64,000 bases of DNA from Apophysomyces variabilis. Taxonomy: Eukaryota > Mucoromycota > Mucoromycetes > Mucorales > Mucoraceae. The DNA lies in assembly GCA_002749535.1 (NCBI GenBank), contig MZZL01000039.1, positions 1 through 64,000 on the forward strand, in the 5' to 3' direction. Position 1 is the first letter of the stretch. Every line of letters starts with the position of its first letter. The translations under genes were made by a program, and so were the position numbers. The notes below the pieces were generated by a model that had not been told where the DNA came from, did no database searches, and saw only the letters and a program-made list of their open reading frames with translations. This document shows, in pieces, positions 46,901 to 59,760 of the stretch.

Positions 46901-49900
46901 TAAGCCAATCATTGATCTTCGGATTGTCTTTGACCGATACAGGGGTCTTGAATACAACTTCTTCACCTTCCTTAGAAGCCATACCAAGAATACAAGTATG
47001 GTCTTCATTGAGCATGATGGTTGCAATACCAGCGAACATTTTCTTGAAGTGCTTCTGGATACGCAGAATATCCTTGCTGTTACCAATGATTTCCAAAAGA
47101 TCTTCATCACCGACAAAGTAGAAACGAGGGAATGATGCACGCTCACGTTCCAGGTATTCACCCAGCGCTTTCTGGATCTTGCTTAGCAAGTCAGCAAGAC
47201 GTTCAAGCGACTTTTGGATGTTAGGGATGTTCAGAACGTCAACAACGAACGGCGACTTGTACACTTTCTTCATAACCGTTAGAAATTCGGTGTTAATGCT
47301 TTGGAAACGAGATGTCTCCACAGGTAGCAAATGCTTGATATCAACACTGCCGCTGAAAATACCCTCAAGGTATACCCATTGACGCTGAACGTCGATCCAA
47401 ACATCGAACAGCACATGCACACGATTCAATTTGTCTTCCCAAGATGCCGCATCTTCTTCGAAAACCTTGTAATAGGGTGAAAGCTTCATGGCATTCAAAG
47501 AGTTGATATGTTCGCTTGATTTGTTGAACAGATCATCCCAACCACGAATCAAACGGCACTTATTCTGATAATTTACGAGATCAAGAACGTAATTGGCCCA
47601 TGTTTCCTTGACTTGCTTCAAGAACTCCTCCAGGGCCATTTCACCTTGAGCTTGAAGAATAACCTCTTTGATAACAGACTCATTACGTTTCAAATCAAGA
47701 TCCCATAAATGTCCAATCGTCATCTCAGAAAGTGTGAATCGACCTTCTACACGAAGCATTTTGAATATCTGGCGCCAATGGCGTTCGCGAAGAGCTTCTG
47801 ACTTAAGTTCCACTAGCAATGTGTTGACGCGCAGGAATTGGCGGAGAGTATCTTGAACATACTCATAGGCAGCGTACTGACGCATACGGTTTGGCATTTC
47901 CTTAGTGGAATTAACCAGTTCATCCAGCTGCTGGCGGACTTTGCGTGGTACCACAGATGACCATGGTGTATCGCGGATCTCATAAACTGACTGCCAAACC
48001 TTTGCTAAGGCTGTCCATACAGATTTCAGATCGCGAAGCTCTTCAAGAACTGGGTCGAGACGATCTTCTGACGTTTGTTCCAAGTCAAGTGCTTCCTTTG
48101 CACGGCAAACCATATCATACTCTTCCTTTAGGCGAGTGACGCGACCTTCGAAGATGCTGAGCGTATTTGTGGCAATGTCGGGTTTGATGTCGCCTTGGAC
48201 AGGTTTGCTCTTCTCCCATTCGGCACAGATATCACGGATCTTCTGTTCGACTACTTTATCTTCTGCAACGATCTTCATCTGCAACCCAGCTACGCATGAC
48301 TTTGTGAGTAATATATTCTACAGATCCATATAAATGTCATTACCAATCTGTTCCTGAATCGCGTTGTTCTTGCGACTTAAGATCTCATTGAAAGCACTCC
48401 ATTCACCGTCCACTTGGTCAACATAGATCCAATCGTTGGGAAACTGGAAACGCTGTCTTTCCAAAGTCTTTTGACCTTGTCGAAAAAGTTCCACATCTTG
48501 GCCCCATTTGGTCACTTTACGCTTAAGATCTTGAACAAATGTAATGAAGGTAACAGCTTCACCAGTTGAATTGCTTTCAATTGATTGTTGCTCCAATTCA
48601 TAGCGTCCCTTGGATACAGCGGCATGGAAATCGCGCATCGATGTTCCAAGCATGCTTCCGAATTTGTTGAGGATCTCTTTTTGCCATTGATCGTATTTCT
48701 GGTTGACTTTGCTTTGTACTTGTTCATAGTCGATTACCAAAGGTCCAAATGATTGCTCCGTCTCGGAATTATCAAAAGTGCTTCTAGCTTTTTTGATTTC
48801 TAACAAGATTTGCTGCCATTTGACAAGATCATCCTCGAGAATGGAGAAAACATGGGATGACTCCAGATCCCATAATGATTGATATTGTAACCAGATGTTT
48901 ACGTACTCCGATACCTGCCGGATCTTGTCCTCAATGATTTGATACGCATGCTCAAGTGAACCATCACCCATCCGAGTAAGTAGACTTGCATACGTTTTTT
49001 CCACGGTTGGATTATCTTTTACGCTCAGGCCCCCTTCGTAGCGAGAGCTTTGCACACGAGGAAGATGACAGACCACTGCAAGCCAATCATGGAGCTGAGA
49101 CCACCAGCTAGCACGAGCCTGTTCGATGGGCGGGTCGAGATACATCACCTGGTTACGAATGCGGACTTCATGAACTAGCGTCTGTAATGCCGGCTTAACA
49201 TCAGGAGACTTTTGCGTAGACACCTTTTCTTCAATGGAGTTATTATCTCGAGTGGCCGCTTTACGCTTGCGTCGAGTCTTGGATGCACTAACTTCGGGAA
49301 CAATAAGTTCCTCACTGACACCCAAGAAACTATTAGTCCAAGCCTTAATAGCTTGTTGCAATCTAGTAATTAACACAGCTTCAATACGCTTGTCCAAGCC
49401 AGCAACCCATTGATCCAGGTTAGAGTAGTTTTCCAGATTGAGCCGATCGATCTAGGGAAATTGAGGTGTAAGAAGCAGATCGATCACGTCGTTCAGAAGC
49501 GCTTACCAGTTTTTGAATTCTGCCTAATGCGTCTTCAAAGCGTTCCACTTGATAGGGACACGTCTTCATCTCTTCAATACTTTTTGTAATATCTTCATAA
49601 TAACCGATTAAAGCGTCGACTTTGTCTTGGAGCACAGAAACCACGTTGGCGAACTCTCGAACAAACATAACATGACGATTTTCACGGGAGTCCAATGGTG
49701 TACCGGTAATATAGGAGGATAGTGGACGATGATGGGCATCGTACGTGTGGATAAAGTAATCCCAACGTAAGTTAATGCCTAGATGGCTAATTAGCTTTAC
49801 CTTGGTATAATAGTACCCTACCTTTTGTGATCATGACGTGTACTTCGTTTCGGTATCCGGCAACCAATGTTGAAATGTCAGGATTACGGTTTACTTTATG

Positions 49901-52696
49901 TACAGTTTGAGAAAAGGTTCGCACTGTTTCCATCAGGCTGACAGCAAATGGATAGACGCGTTTGGCATCTTTTGCCACATTAGAAATGGTATGGGGTATT
50001 TGATAACCCAGCCATAAAAGGTTACGGACTTCTTTAAACAAAGTGATGATCTGACCATCAAAGTTGACACCAAGTTGAAGTGCATTCTTCTGTACGCGAT
50101 TCTTCGAAATCTCAAAAATACGGCCAGATACTGATAGGTCGCGCCTGGTGATCTCCTGAAGCCAATTCTCAAAAATGAACTTCGTATCCAATTTCTTTCT
50201 GAAGCTGCTGCTCTCGCTTTGCAATTTCTGGCCTTCAGCGTATAATTCCCAGCCTTTTCCTAGGACATCTTCTACTCGTTTCATGTAGAGAGTCAACTGA
50301 CGATCGATTTGGCGAGCCCAGATAATTGCACCTGAAATAGGTGGAAGGTCACGTAGTTGAGCCATGTGATATGCTTCAGAATTTCGATACTGCATCTTAA
50401 ACTTATCATGCAGCTTGTTAATGTCTTCTTTTACGCTGTCAATCAGCTGTGTCTGATATTCTTGAATTGCGCCTCGAATCTAATCAGCAAATAAGTAAAT
50501 CAGAGGGCTACACGCGACATAGAGTGTATTAATACCTTAGGTCGCACAAACAAGGCATTAAATTTGGAAAACACTCTGAACATTTCATTGGCACTCTTGG
50601 CTGTTCCCAATCGATCACGCAGGCGAGCAATGATCTGATTTTCTACACGCGAGACTCGCTCATTATAAGCGGTCTCAGCTTGGACCCAAATTTCAGTGCC
50701 CTCTAAGACAAAAAGTGAGCTACGTTGCTATAGGCGGAATACAAAACGTACCAGGTGTTACATCAAGCACATCGATGTTTTTCACGCTTTCGTAAGCAAG
50801 CTTAACTTCCTCAACAGCATTGATATCGCTGATGCTAACGCTCTCCTCCTCTTCCATGAGGCTCTTCACCTGGCCGTCAACAACGATGGTTGATTTCTTG
50901 GCTCGTGGGCTAGTCATGACACGAACGATAGTTTGGTGAAGCTGCTCGTGTTGCTTTCTAAAAGCTCGCACAAAGGCCACTCGCTCTTGAAGCTTTGCAT
51001 GGGCATTGTTTATCTTGATAGGTAAGAATTTCTCGGATCGCTTGCGTGTTACGTCTCGAGCGACATTGGTGAACTCCTTGATGAGATCCTCCCATGTTTG
51101 GAAAACAGCCTCTGCACCAGCCATTGTTTTCTCAAAATCGTCATATTCCATGTACATAAGACGTCGACTTCCCAGAACTTTGACAAGCTGATCGTTCAGG
51201 TCGCGTGAGATAGCTTCCACCAAGGGCAAGGCACGACGAATAGGATATGGTCTAATGTAACGTATGAGACATCAAACAGACACTCTGTAAGCATTAAGTC
51301 TTACGATAATTTGAGCTTTTTGTTCAAATGACCAAAGATCAGCCCTAGTGATTCACGGATCTTGTCCACATCGGTAGCTGACAATAGCTCGTTAAGAGGA
51401 AAGTCTTTCATCAGCTGGTTGTACTTGTGCACTAAATAATGGATCAGCCTTTTCCTTTCCTTTTTCTTTTCCTTTTTTTTTTCATAAAGGTCAATGTCTT
51501 ACCAAGCTCCATGCCCTCCTTCAATCCAGTATCGGCAATGAAACTAACAGTGGCATGGAAACGTTTGGCATGTTTGAGGATATCAAGTGTCAAAGCTAAA
51601 TAAAAGGGTGTGAGTAACAGTCCGTAACATCAGCCAGGATATCTTACTGATTTGATCGCTTTTCAATTGTTCATCGATCTTTTCGAGAGCTCTTTCCATA
51701 CTGAGCCAAAAGTTAATTTCCTGGATAGCTGTACCACTAGCAGGATCTCGCGACATTTTGGTAACTTTTTGGATTTCTTTGATCCAACCATTCACATCAC
51801 CCTGCAGCTTATTTAGAAACTGCGAATCTGAAAATAGGGCTGGGTCGATGTCATCAACAGTAACTCGTCTATTTTGCTCACGACACTAGAAGCGCTTAGA
51901 AAGAAGAGATCTCGCAATCGTCTAGTTACCTTATCGACTGCTTTCTGGACAACAGTGTGGATATTGAGAGAGATATCCGGAATTTCAACGTTCTGCTGCA
52001 GGTGAAGCAAACTAAGTTCAAGTTCGGCCATTTTCTTTTTTGCCATTGGTACGCCCATCTTGTTATCCTCGTTTTTACTCTTTCCACCTTCTGTACCGGT
52101 GGTTCCATGTCGGGCATTAACATAGGCATTAAAGTAAGGGCTGACTGCAAGATGAATGTACGAATGCAAGAATTCATATGCACTTGTCTGACCAGGTTCA
52201 CCGGCGCTTGGGGCACCTGGCAAGTTAATCAATTGTAATTGAGCTTGAAGAGATCTCGAAGGATCTAGGGTTGGCACTCGCTTGATGATAGCTAAGGATC
52301 CGACGTGTGTTGGTAGATAAGTAATTTCCTGGGAAGCAGTATATGTATAGGTGACAGGGGAAGCGTCATCTTGACAGCAAACAAAAGTGTCAGTTTACTG
52401 CAGTGCTGTAATCTGAGAATTAGCCTACCTTCGTCCTTGCCGCCTTCTTTTTCCTTAAAGATGAACAACACTGGACTCTGGGCATCGTTGGCGAAACGTT
52501 TTAATTTCTCCGCCGTATCGGGGTAGGCAAAGATAGTGCTGTCCAGGTCAGCAGCATCCGCATTCAAGACTAATGGTAAGAGTTGTTCTAGGTATTCTTG
52601 GAGATGAAGGTAATCATAAACAATTAAGTTCTCCGTAGCTGGGTTCGCCGTTGCAATAGATGCAGTTGGCACCAGCGTGGTTTCATCCTCGAGCAT
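37934..52696 (-). CDS. DYN1: Cytoplasmic dynein 1 heavy chain
   Basis: Fifteen exons (52696-52429, 52369-51930, 51885-51648, 51595-51503, 51431-51305, 51251-50752, 50702-50536, 50479-49822, 49778-49507, 49451-48344, 48289-45598, 45549-45493, 45444-42126, 42072-39924, 39873-37934) join in phase to 4675 residues, the expected length. It is the motor subunit driving minus-end transport on microtubules, nuclear positioning and hyphal growth. Tail and linker come first (linker strand LQMKIVAED near residue 1293). P-loops follow: AAA1 GPAGTGKTE (~1957), AAA2 GPSGSGKST (~2265), AAA3 GPPGSGKT (~2638), AAA4 GVSGSGKTT (~2976). The stalk coiled coil and microtubule-binding domain lie across the exon 13/14 junction, then AAA5/6 and the C-terminal domain. 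Introns crowd the 5' third; the motor half is nearly intronless. One 43-nt intron (49821-49779) was preferred over an impossible 22-nt alternative. Confidence 0.97.
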
Positions 52697-53755
52697 CTTT
52701 CAAAACAGCGGGTATGAGAGGGGATAATCACAGTTAAACCCGGGAATCAGACTCCAAGTAAGGACGACTGTGCAAATGGATGATGATCTTTAAAGAAAAA
52801 GAAAGTTGATGAAGGATACTTGATGTCAAGTCTTCTCTTCTGCTAATGCACGCGTCCTGATTAGACAAACAAGTGAAGAACCTGGGTCGGAACTGCGGCA
52901 AGAAAATGAAGCTGCAAGTTGGCTTACGGAGTTTTGAATGGCACACAAACCCGAGTTGAATCTTTGTGTTCGCGTGTCACCTTTACACTGAACTCTTTGA
53001 CATGTGTTCTATATGGCTCCCGGTCTACATATTAGATTCGCTATAACAGTTAGGAGCATTTTATTCTATCGCTTGTAATTCTGAAACCATATTATCGATT
53101 GCACTCGCGGGTATTGTACCCAATAGAACGCTGTTTAACAGCTTTTTTGCTGCATAGCGCGCCTATGGTTTAGAACTGATAAACCGAATTAACACTGCCT
53201 AAGGTCTATTGTTAGCTCAATTGTAACAATTAAACAGTCTGGCTAACCGCTCACTCAAGGTAGTTTATACGATATTCAAGCGAATAATGGCAATCGTGTG
53301 ATAGATTCTATATGATATTCGACATTATTACCCATGCAACGCTAGAGCTTATCCCTAGTTTCCAACGAACGTATTGCTGCACCATTTCACATAGGCTATT
53401 GACCCAGAAGAGTATCTCCTCTAATGAACTAAATGCTTGTTTCATAAAGAGTTACTGACCTTCAGCCGTGCGATAGTTAAAGGATGAAAGAGTCGAGGCA
53501 TATTTTAACAGTAGGCTAGTTCCATTCTTGGCAATATCCAGTTTACTTTGTACAAGTACATCGTGGATATATATATCACACAGCCTGATGACAGCTCTTT
53601 TGTAAATCTGGTACCATATCGGATAGTGTTGTTGGAAAAAAGATCAGCTGTTGTGTTTAGCAATCTGAATGAATACTTATACAAACGATAGAAAAACGGA
53701 CGTCACTGCCTTTTTTTCTTTTACCTCCCACTTTCAGTCGCGTACTGTATACCGA
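52697..53755. promoter_or_regulatory. Divergent intergenic region (dynein heavy chain / MPDU1)
   Basis: About 1.06 kb between divergent genes, presumably holding both promoters. A TATATATATC element lies at about 53567-53576 upstream of MPDU1. Frames in it lack features. No repeat seen. Confidence 0.45.
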
Positions 53756-54583
53756 ATGCTGCACCGAAGTTGTTTCGTGCTGCTGGCATTGTTCAATGTC
53801 ACCGCTTATGCTCCACCGATACCCACCGACCAATTCTTCCAGCGCAAAATGCTCCTCCCTGGACCCCTCCGAGATCCTTTGGTTGCACTCGTGGGCGAAA
53901 CTTGCTATGTCTCTCTCATTGAGAATTTCAATCTCACCGACTTTGCTTGCATCAAGTACGCTCTCAGTAAAGCGTTAGGCTTTGGAATTGTGTTGGGCGG
54001 CTCCATAGTCAAAATCCCACAGATCGTAACCATCGTCGCTAAACAATCCGCAGAAGGTCTGTCCCTCGCGTCATTCCTTCTCGAGACGGCTAGCTATGGC
54101 ATTATTCTTGCCTACAATTTGAGACTGGCCAATCCATTTAGCACGTACGGGGAAGTGCTTTTCATGGCTGCACAGAACGTCATTATCACACTTTTAATAT
54201 TATTCTATGCAAACAAGAATAAGGCTGTCTTGGTTGCAGGAATAGGCATGATGATCGCGATGTATTGTCTAATGTATATCCTACCTGCACTGGCCATGGC
54301 AAGTCTCTATGCTGCTACGATTCCACTCAGTTTGGCAAGCAAGATTCCCCAAATCTACACTAATTTTATTCATCGATCCACTGGTCAACTATCAGCATTT
54401 GCCGTATTCAACTATTTTGCCGGGAGCACAGCACGTGTATTCACAACCATGACTGAATTGGATGATCCACTGATGCTTGGTGGTAATATCCTTGCTAGCA
54501 TATTAAACGCGATTTTGGTGATACAGATCTTATTGTATTGGGGCAAGAAGTTGGACGATGAAAAGCCCGCAAAAGCAGACTGA
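53756..54583 (+). CDS. MPDU1: Mannose-P-dolichol utilization defect 1 protein (PQ-loop)
   Basis: An intronless frame gives 275 residues from the ATG at 53756 (MLHRSCFVLLALFNV). The frame is open 87 nt further upstream with another ATG at 53669, but the shorter form starts at a hydrophobic leader and is preferred. It has about seven membrane segments with two PQ-loop motifs in the expected places: IVKIPQIVTI before AEGLS, and ASKIPQIYTN before TGQLS. MPDU1 acts in the ER membrane and is needed for use of dolichol-phosphate-mannose and -glucose in N-glycan, GPI and O-mannose synthesis. The C terminus is charged and lysine-rich (KKLDDEKPAKAD), possibly an ER-retention tail. It is slightly longer than the animal protein (about 247) because of the N-terminal leader. 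Confidence 0.93.
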   Translation: MLHRSCFVLLALFNVTAYAPPIPTDQFFQRKMLLPGPLRDPLVALVGETCYVSLIENFNLTDFACIKYALSKALGFGIVLGGSIVKIPQIVTIVAKQSAEGLSLASFLLETASYGIILAYNLRLANPFSTYGEVLFMAAQNVIITLLILFYANKNKAVLVAGIGMMIAMYCLMYILPALAMASLYAATIPLSLASKIPQIYTNFIHRSTGQLSAFAVFNYFAGSTARVFTTMTELDDPLMLGGNILASILNAILVIQILLYWGKKLDDEKPAKAD

Positions 54584-54830
54584 ACAATGACTCATTAAAG
54601 AGATTGAATGAGAATCGATGCTATCTATTTAATCTCTCCACTTTCGCCGCGGATGGCAAGACAGCAGTTATCTTGATTGTTTCATTGATCGGCTTGTGAA
54701 ATATCAATGACGAGCAACACCATGTTTATCAAGGCAAATTTGTGATGTGTAAGCAGAAACGGAGTCAAAATTATTGCCATACTCTATCCCCACTCTTTGG
54801 CCACTTCTTTTGTTTTCCCGAAGTTCCGGA

Positions 54831-55726
54831 ATGTCAGCTAGTCTTCTCCGTTCAGGGCTTAAAAAGGCCCAGTTTGCTCAATTGCGTAGACTGACAACTG
54901 GGACAAAGAGTCCACGAGGGAAACGATTTTTCATTTCGACTGCTGCATCTGCCATTGCTGCAAGCGCCATAACTTATAACGTCATGTCAGTCCAACACCA
55001 CGAAGCGCTTCTGGATCAGAAAACTGCCCTCAATGGCACCTCTACTGATGAATTCCAAAGCATGAAGACCTATCAAGATAATATGACAATAGTTCAATCT
55101 GCGCGATCCGATCCAGACATGTTCGAGATTGAAGCTTATAGTCACTTGAAAGGCAGTGCCAGGCTGAACTCCTTAACAGCTACTGTAAGTCTTGTACGGA
55201 CTGTCTGGTACCTGATTTCTTAATTTGTTTTAGACACTTCGTGGTAAAGGCAAAATCATTGTCCCGCCTGTGATCTTCTATAACAAGACACGAACCGAAG
55301 TAACCGTGGTTGTTCATCTGGGTAAAGAACTTTGTGGTCACGATGGCATTATCCACGGCGGTATGCTGGCAACTGTCCTGGATGAAGTTCTGGCTTGCGT
55401 GGTAAGGTTTCTTTTGCTTTTCTTATTTATCAATCATATGTAAAAGAAACATTACTGATATGCTATTAACACAGGCCATGCCATCCTTACCCAACCATAT
55501 GGGCTTCACGGCTAATTTAAATATCGATTATCGCAAACCAGTCATGGCAGATCAGTGGGTTGTGCTGCGTGGTCGCCTAGACAAGTTAGAAGGACGGAAG
55601 GCATATGTATCAGCTGCCGTGGAAAGTACCGATGGCGTGAAATACACAGAAGCGACGTCACTCTACGTTGCTCCTAAAATGCCTGTTCTTGCCGCCACTG
55701 CCTTGGCTCTCCCAAAGCTGGGATGA
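54831..55726 (+). CDS. Hot-dog fold acyl-CoA thioesterase-like protein (Fmp10/THEM4-like)
   Basis: Three exons (54831-55184, 55234-55401, 55475-55726) give 257 residues from the first ATG (MSASLLRSG). The N terminus is basic and Ser/Thr-rich, then has a membrane-like Ala-rich segment (ISTAASAIAASAITYNV), suggesting mitochondrial targeting or anchoring. The C-terminal ~140 residues are a 4HBT/hot-dog domain with the catalytic-helix motif GHDGIIHGGMLATVLDE and strands TANLNIDYRKPV. Such proteins hydrolyse acyl-CoA thioesters; the yeast Fmp10 and animal THEM4/5 group have the same layout. Substrate is not predictable. It is transcribed in the same direction as MPDU1 and the glycosyltransferase, with short (~250-290 bp) gaps. 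Confidence 0.87.
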
Positions 55727-56013
55727 TTTTAGATATCATTTTATACATTATAATACGTCCTATAACGTTGATGACGTTTGAAATGTACCATAATATTTAA
55801 TTATGATTCCTTTTTAGAATCAGCACTTTTTTGCAGTGCAGATGTTTCACTTATTTAGAATTTTCTCGTTTGATCAATGGAAAAGTTTTAGTTTGATTCT
55901 AGCAACCTAAAACAAACATAAAACTTTTTTTAACGGATTTCCCTTGCTGATCCCGCTTATCGATCGATCCCTTCTTTTCCGTTTATTCTTTTGGTTTCAT
56001 TCATCGAAAGCAA

Positions 56014-57756
56014 ATGAAGCATCTTTGCTCGCCGTCTGAGTGGGTTGCTCCTATGGTGCCAGTGGCGTCGCTGGTAATTCTTCCTCTTGGCCCTATCTTC
56101 TTCCCTCGGGTTTACCTGGTACTTCTCTTTCTGTACTTCAGTATCTTTCTGTACACACAAGTGAACCATGTTTGCAAGTTCTGGTTAACTTCACGGAAGG
56201 TGCGAGAAACCATTCGAAAATGGAATACCCGGTTACGCTGTGTTAGCCAGGATTACATTGAATCCGCTAGCTCTAGCAGCCGGACAGGATCGCCAGCGTT
56301 GACTGAACGTAATCCGGCTTCATTTGATGATTTCGAAGAAAAGCTTCAGTACTACAACGATCCAAACTATTTCCATGCATTTATCGTGCCTAATTATTGT
56401 GAACCAGAAGAATTGCTTAAGGACACGATCGAACGTATTGCAAGCCATAGGTAAGTCCTAGTTATCCTATTGCGAACCAGGACTGAAGCAATGGCATATA
56501 GAAATGCTCGGACTCATTACGCCTTGATTCTTGCCATGGAACAATCCGAAGAAGGATACGAAGTAAAGGGCGAGCGCTTAAAGAACATGTTTGTAGATCA
56601 GTTTGCCCACTTCATTGTTACTGGTCATCCTGCAAATATTCCCGGTGAATCGCGCGGAAAAGGGTCCAACGTAGCGTTTGCTGCCCGACATGGATGTGCC
56701 GAGCTGCTGCGACGGGGCGTGGATAGACGCAGAGTGATTCTGACGGTGACCGACTCCGACTCGGCTATTCCGGAGCTATACGTCAGAGAGATAGATGAAG
56801 CTTTGGATGATGCCGAAGACCCCTATCATCTGGTACTCGCCCCGCCTATCTTCTTTTCTCGCAACTGCTTCGAAGTACCAGCTGCTGTTCGTGTGACAGA
56901 TATTACTTGGTCTGCTATGGTCATGTCTAATTTGAGCAACAGTCGAGGACTATCGTTTCCCTGTTCCAACTACAGTCTTTCGCTAATTCTAGCGGAACGT
57001 GTTGGTTACTGGGATACAGATGCAGACGCAGTAGGCGAAGACATGCATATGTGGCTCAAATGCTTCTTTAAGACTGGTGGTCAGGTCCGTACAGCTCCTA
57101 TCTACGTTCCAATCAACTTGACCAACGTTCAAACACCTGGCTATCTGTCCAATGTGAACGCAAGATTTGTCCAAGCCAAACGTCACTATAATGGTGTGGC
57201 TGATGTAGCCTACACTCTTAAGAGCGCCTTCACCACTTCCGAGGCGGTGTTGATGACTGACACTGGACTACGTTGGTTAGACAAGCTGACGGTCTGCTTG
57301 TTGATTCTCGAGGCCCACATGATTCCGGCTACATCAGGTTGGCTTATGTTCGCTGCAGTGCCTTTGATGCAGCTACTACTTTTTCCGCCTTTACACAGTT
57401 TGGCTTTTGTCGATCCCACGCAGAATCCGATCTTGATGTCTGAGTTTTATGCTCAGTTATGGAATATGGTGAAGATTATCACCCTATGCCTGCCTTTGCC
57501 ACTATTTGGTACTCTTGCAGTATACGAACAATTGCACCGCTCGATCGATCGTGAGTTTCTGCGCAAGTCGAAAACCGAATCAAGGCGTTGGAAGCATCTG
57601 CTCGATTACAGCATGTTGCCAATTGCTGCATGGCTCTTTATGACCCTGCCATCAACGTTGGCATGCCTAAAACGGTTTCTCAAGCGCGAAGAGAAGTATA
57701 TCGTCTCTGAGAAGGTCTTTAACCTTAATGATGCTAGTGTAGATGGTAGAACCTGA
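56014..57756 (+). CDS. Membrane glycosyltransferase family 2 protein
   Basis: Two exons (56014-56450, 56481-57756), separated by a 30-nt intron, give 570 residues. Two hydrophobic segments lie at the N terminus (residues ~12-50). A GT-A catalytic domain follows with GKGSNVAFAAR, the metal-binding TDSD (Asp237-x-Asp239), and GEDMHMWLKCF, which carries the acceptor-site ED. The usual QxxRW of processive enzymes appears as QAKRHY. About four membrane segments close the protein. Similar uncharacterised fungal GT2 proteins exist; a polysaccharide or lipid acceptor is possible but unproven. The first ATG (MKHLC) is used. The 30-nt intron is very short; exon-phase continuity (AG|G = Arg) and the flanking conserved sequence support it, although the exact acceptor deserves transcript evidence. 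Confidence 0.85.
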
Positions 57757-57958
57757 TACCTTTTCATACAAGCATTCTCTTCCTACCATTTCTTAATCTA
57801 ATCTCTAGTCTACAATCTATTAATTCACACGCCTTCTCTTCATTTTACATTTCTACATGCATCTCAAATAATAAAAAATAGCCTAATCGCAACTGTATCT
57901 GATTTGTGACAAAAACTTATCATTTTTATTATTTGCAGACGAAAGGCATTTCTTCCGT

Positions 57959-58635
57959 TTACTAAAAGAGGGAAGAAATAGATGAGTTGATTTTTCATTC
58001 ATCTCTTTTGATCTACTCACCAGCTTCTGTTCCTTAAGACCATCCTTGAAGAAAGTGAAGTAGGGGGTGACACCATCCTCGCGGTAGTTCAACAAAGCAA
58101 CCATACCCTCAGTGTCCATGCTTTCGCCGGTGTAGAATTCGTAATCCTTGAAGTTGGCCAAGATTTTCTTGATGAAGTTGGTGGCTTGCTTCTCGAAAAT
58201 AGGAACACGCTCAGGGTTGTTCTTCTCCAAGTGGGCCTTAATAGCCTTCATGTAACCCTTAATGTAGACCATGTATGACTTCTTGTCAAAGGAAGTCTCC
58301 ACAAGACGGAAACTGTGGACGACGTTGTTGACGGTCTGGGAGGTAGAATCGGCACCCTCGTCATCACCGCCTTCAGCGGAAGGGTTGGCACCAATGTCAA
58401 CATCACCTTCGGTAATGGTGATCATTTTGCAGTCAACTTCGTAGGCAATGTCGTCGATCTCCTTAACGGGCTGTAGGAGTGGTCAGCGTACTAATTCCCC
58501 ACATCAAGTTTATGCACAAGGACTTACATAGGCATCGGAGACCATTTCATCGCCTGCATAACCATATTTAATCGATTATCCCATCATCATTTTTAATATC
58601 CACATACCAGAGATAACGTCAAGGTACAGAAGCAT
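57959..58635 (-). CDS. TMA19: Translationally controlled tumour protein homologue
   Basis: Coding exons 58635-58608, 58553-58528, 58470-58021 and 57961-57959 give 168 residues, the usual TCTP length. The start is MLLYLDVISGDEMVSDAYPV, the characteristic TCTP N terminus, and the C-terminal region has YFTFFKDGLKEQKL. The protein binds ribosomes, tubulin and calcium and affects growth and stress responses. The last intron (58020-57962, GTGAGT...CCCTCTTTTAG) falls directly before the stop, so the final coding exon is only the TAA codon. Retaining the intron would add about 45 unrelated residues. Codon use is biased as in TEF1, suggesting high expression. It converges on the GT2 gene. Confidence 0.95.
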
Positions 58636-59760
58636 TATGAATTAGGAATGGATGGATGAAGAAAGAGAAGGAAAGCCTTTTCATTCATTGCTCTTCAAAA
58701 AGTGCATGGACGGAGTTTCATCCGGTCCAATCCATTTGGTCGGACATGTCCGGATGTTGATCCCTATCCAGTGCTTTCCCAACGTGGCCTCCACTAAACC
58801 AGCAGCGGGATCTACGATCACATAACAGGATTTATGCTGCTTGTTTAATCTGCTAAAGAGCTTATCTAATGTAAAAAGTCGATCAAAACGAAGGTTTATT
58901 TGTTACGTTGCTTCGACAGGCCTTGCGTCCTCCCAAAAATGCTGGATTTGCGAGGCTTATACACTCCATAAGATATCTCTAGGAAATAAGAAAGAACCGA
59001 TTGCCAGATAAAATATCGGCAACTGTAGGACACAGAGCTAGAGAATAAGACGGTAAGTTTTTTTTCTTGAATGCTATTACGAGTTGGTGGGATAATTCGT
59101 AGAAGTTATTGAGGGCTTCAAACCGCGAGAACGAAAACTATGGAAATAGCATTTCTATTGCCATAGAATACGTTATTCATATGGCCCTTTGACTGCAGTA
59201 TGGATTGTTATTTTTCATATTTTTCTTGTGGATGGATATCTACCGTTTCGGGCAAGATAAGCAGTTGATTGGAGTAGATTTCCTGACCAAATTAACACTC
59301 ACTAACGTTTTTTGCATGCAAGCGACTACGATCTATACGCTCCCGTGGGAAGTATATCTGGTACATAGCAACCGTTCCAAAGCAGCGCATTTGCTGGAAC
59401 TGTGTGACGAAGATGATTGACTGTATACAGCCTACTGGTTTTTTGGTTAGTACTGAATAAGACTATCCAAGGCTTAATGGGATAAAGTATATAACTGTAC
59501 GGCGAAACGTTCTGATTGTGTCAAATTCTAGGTCGTCTTAATAAAGAAGCTCATCATCTAGTGGTAGGTTCCATGTACGGAGGATCATAGAGTATACGCT
59601 GTACTGTATATCATTTAAAGTTATTTCTGTATGTTATTAGCCAAGCTTGCATGTGTAACGTACAGTGAGAGTCGAGTTCTGGGATCCAAAAGTCTCTAAT
59701 TAGAGCATTTTCTTAGCCCTCTGATCTTTTTTTATCTGTCTTCCGCTTTTCCTTTTCATC
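58636..59760. promoter_or_regulatory. Divergent intergenic region (TCTP / TM9SF)
   Basis: About 1.1 kb between divergent genes with no supported gene; the frame at 59205-59420 has no features. The last 50 bp before the TM9SF ATG are T/C-rich. Both promoters must lie here. Confidence 0.4.

Noticed and set aside
49779..49801. A 22-nt intron in the dynein heavy chain
   Set aside because: It is too short to splice; an overlapping 43-nt intron (49821-49779) with donor GTAGGG keeps phase and gives [12 protein letters not shown].
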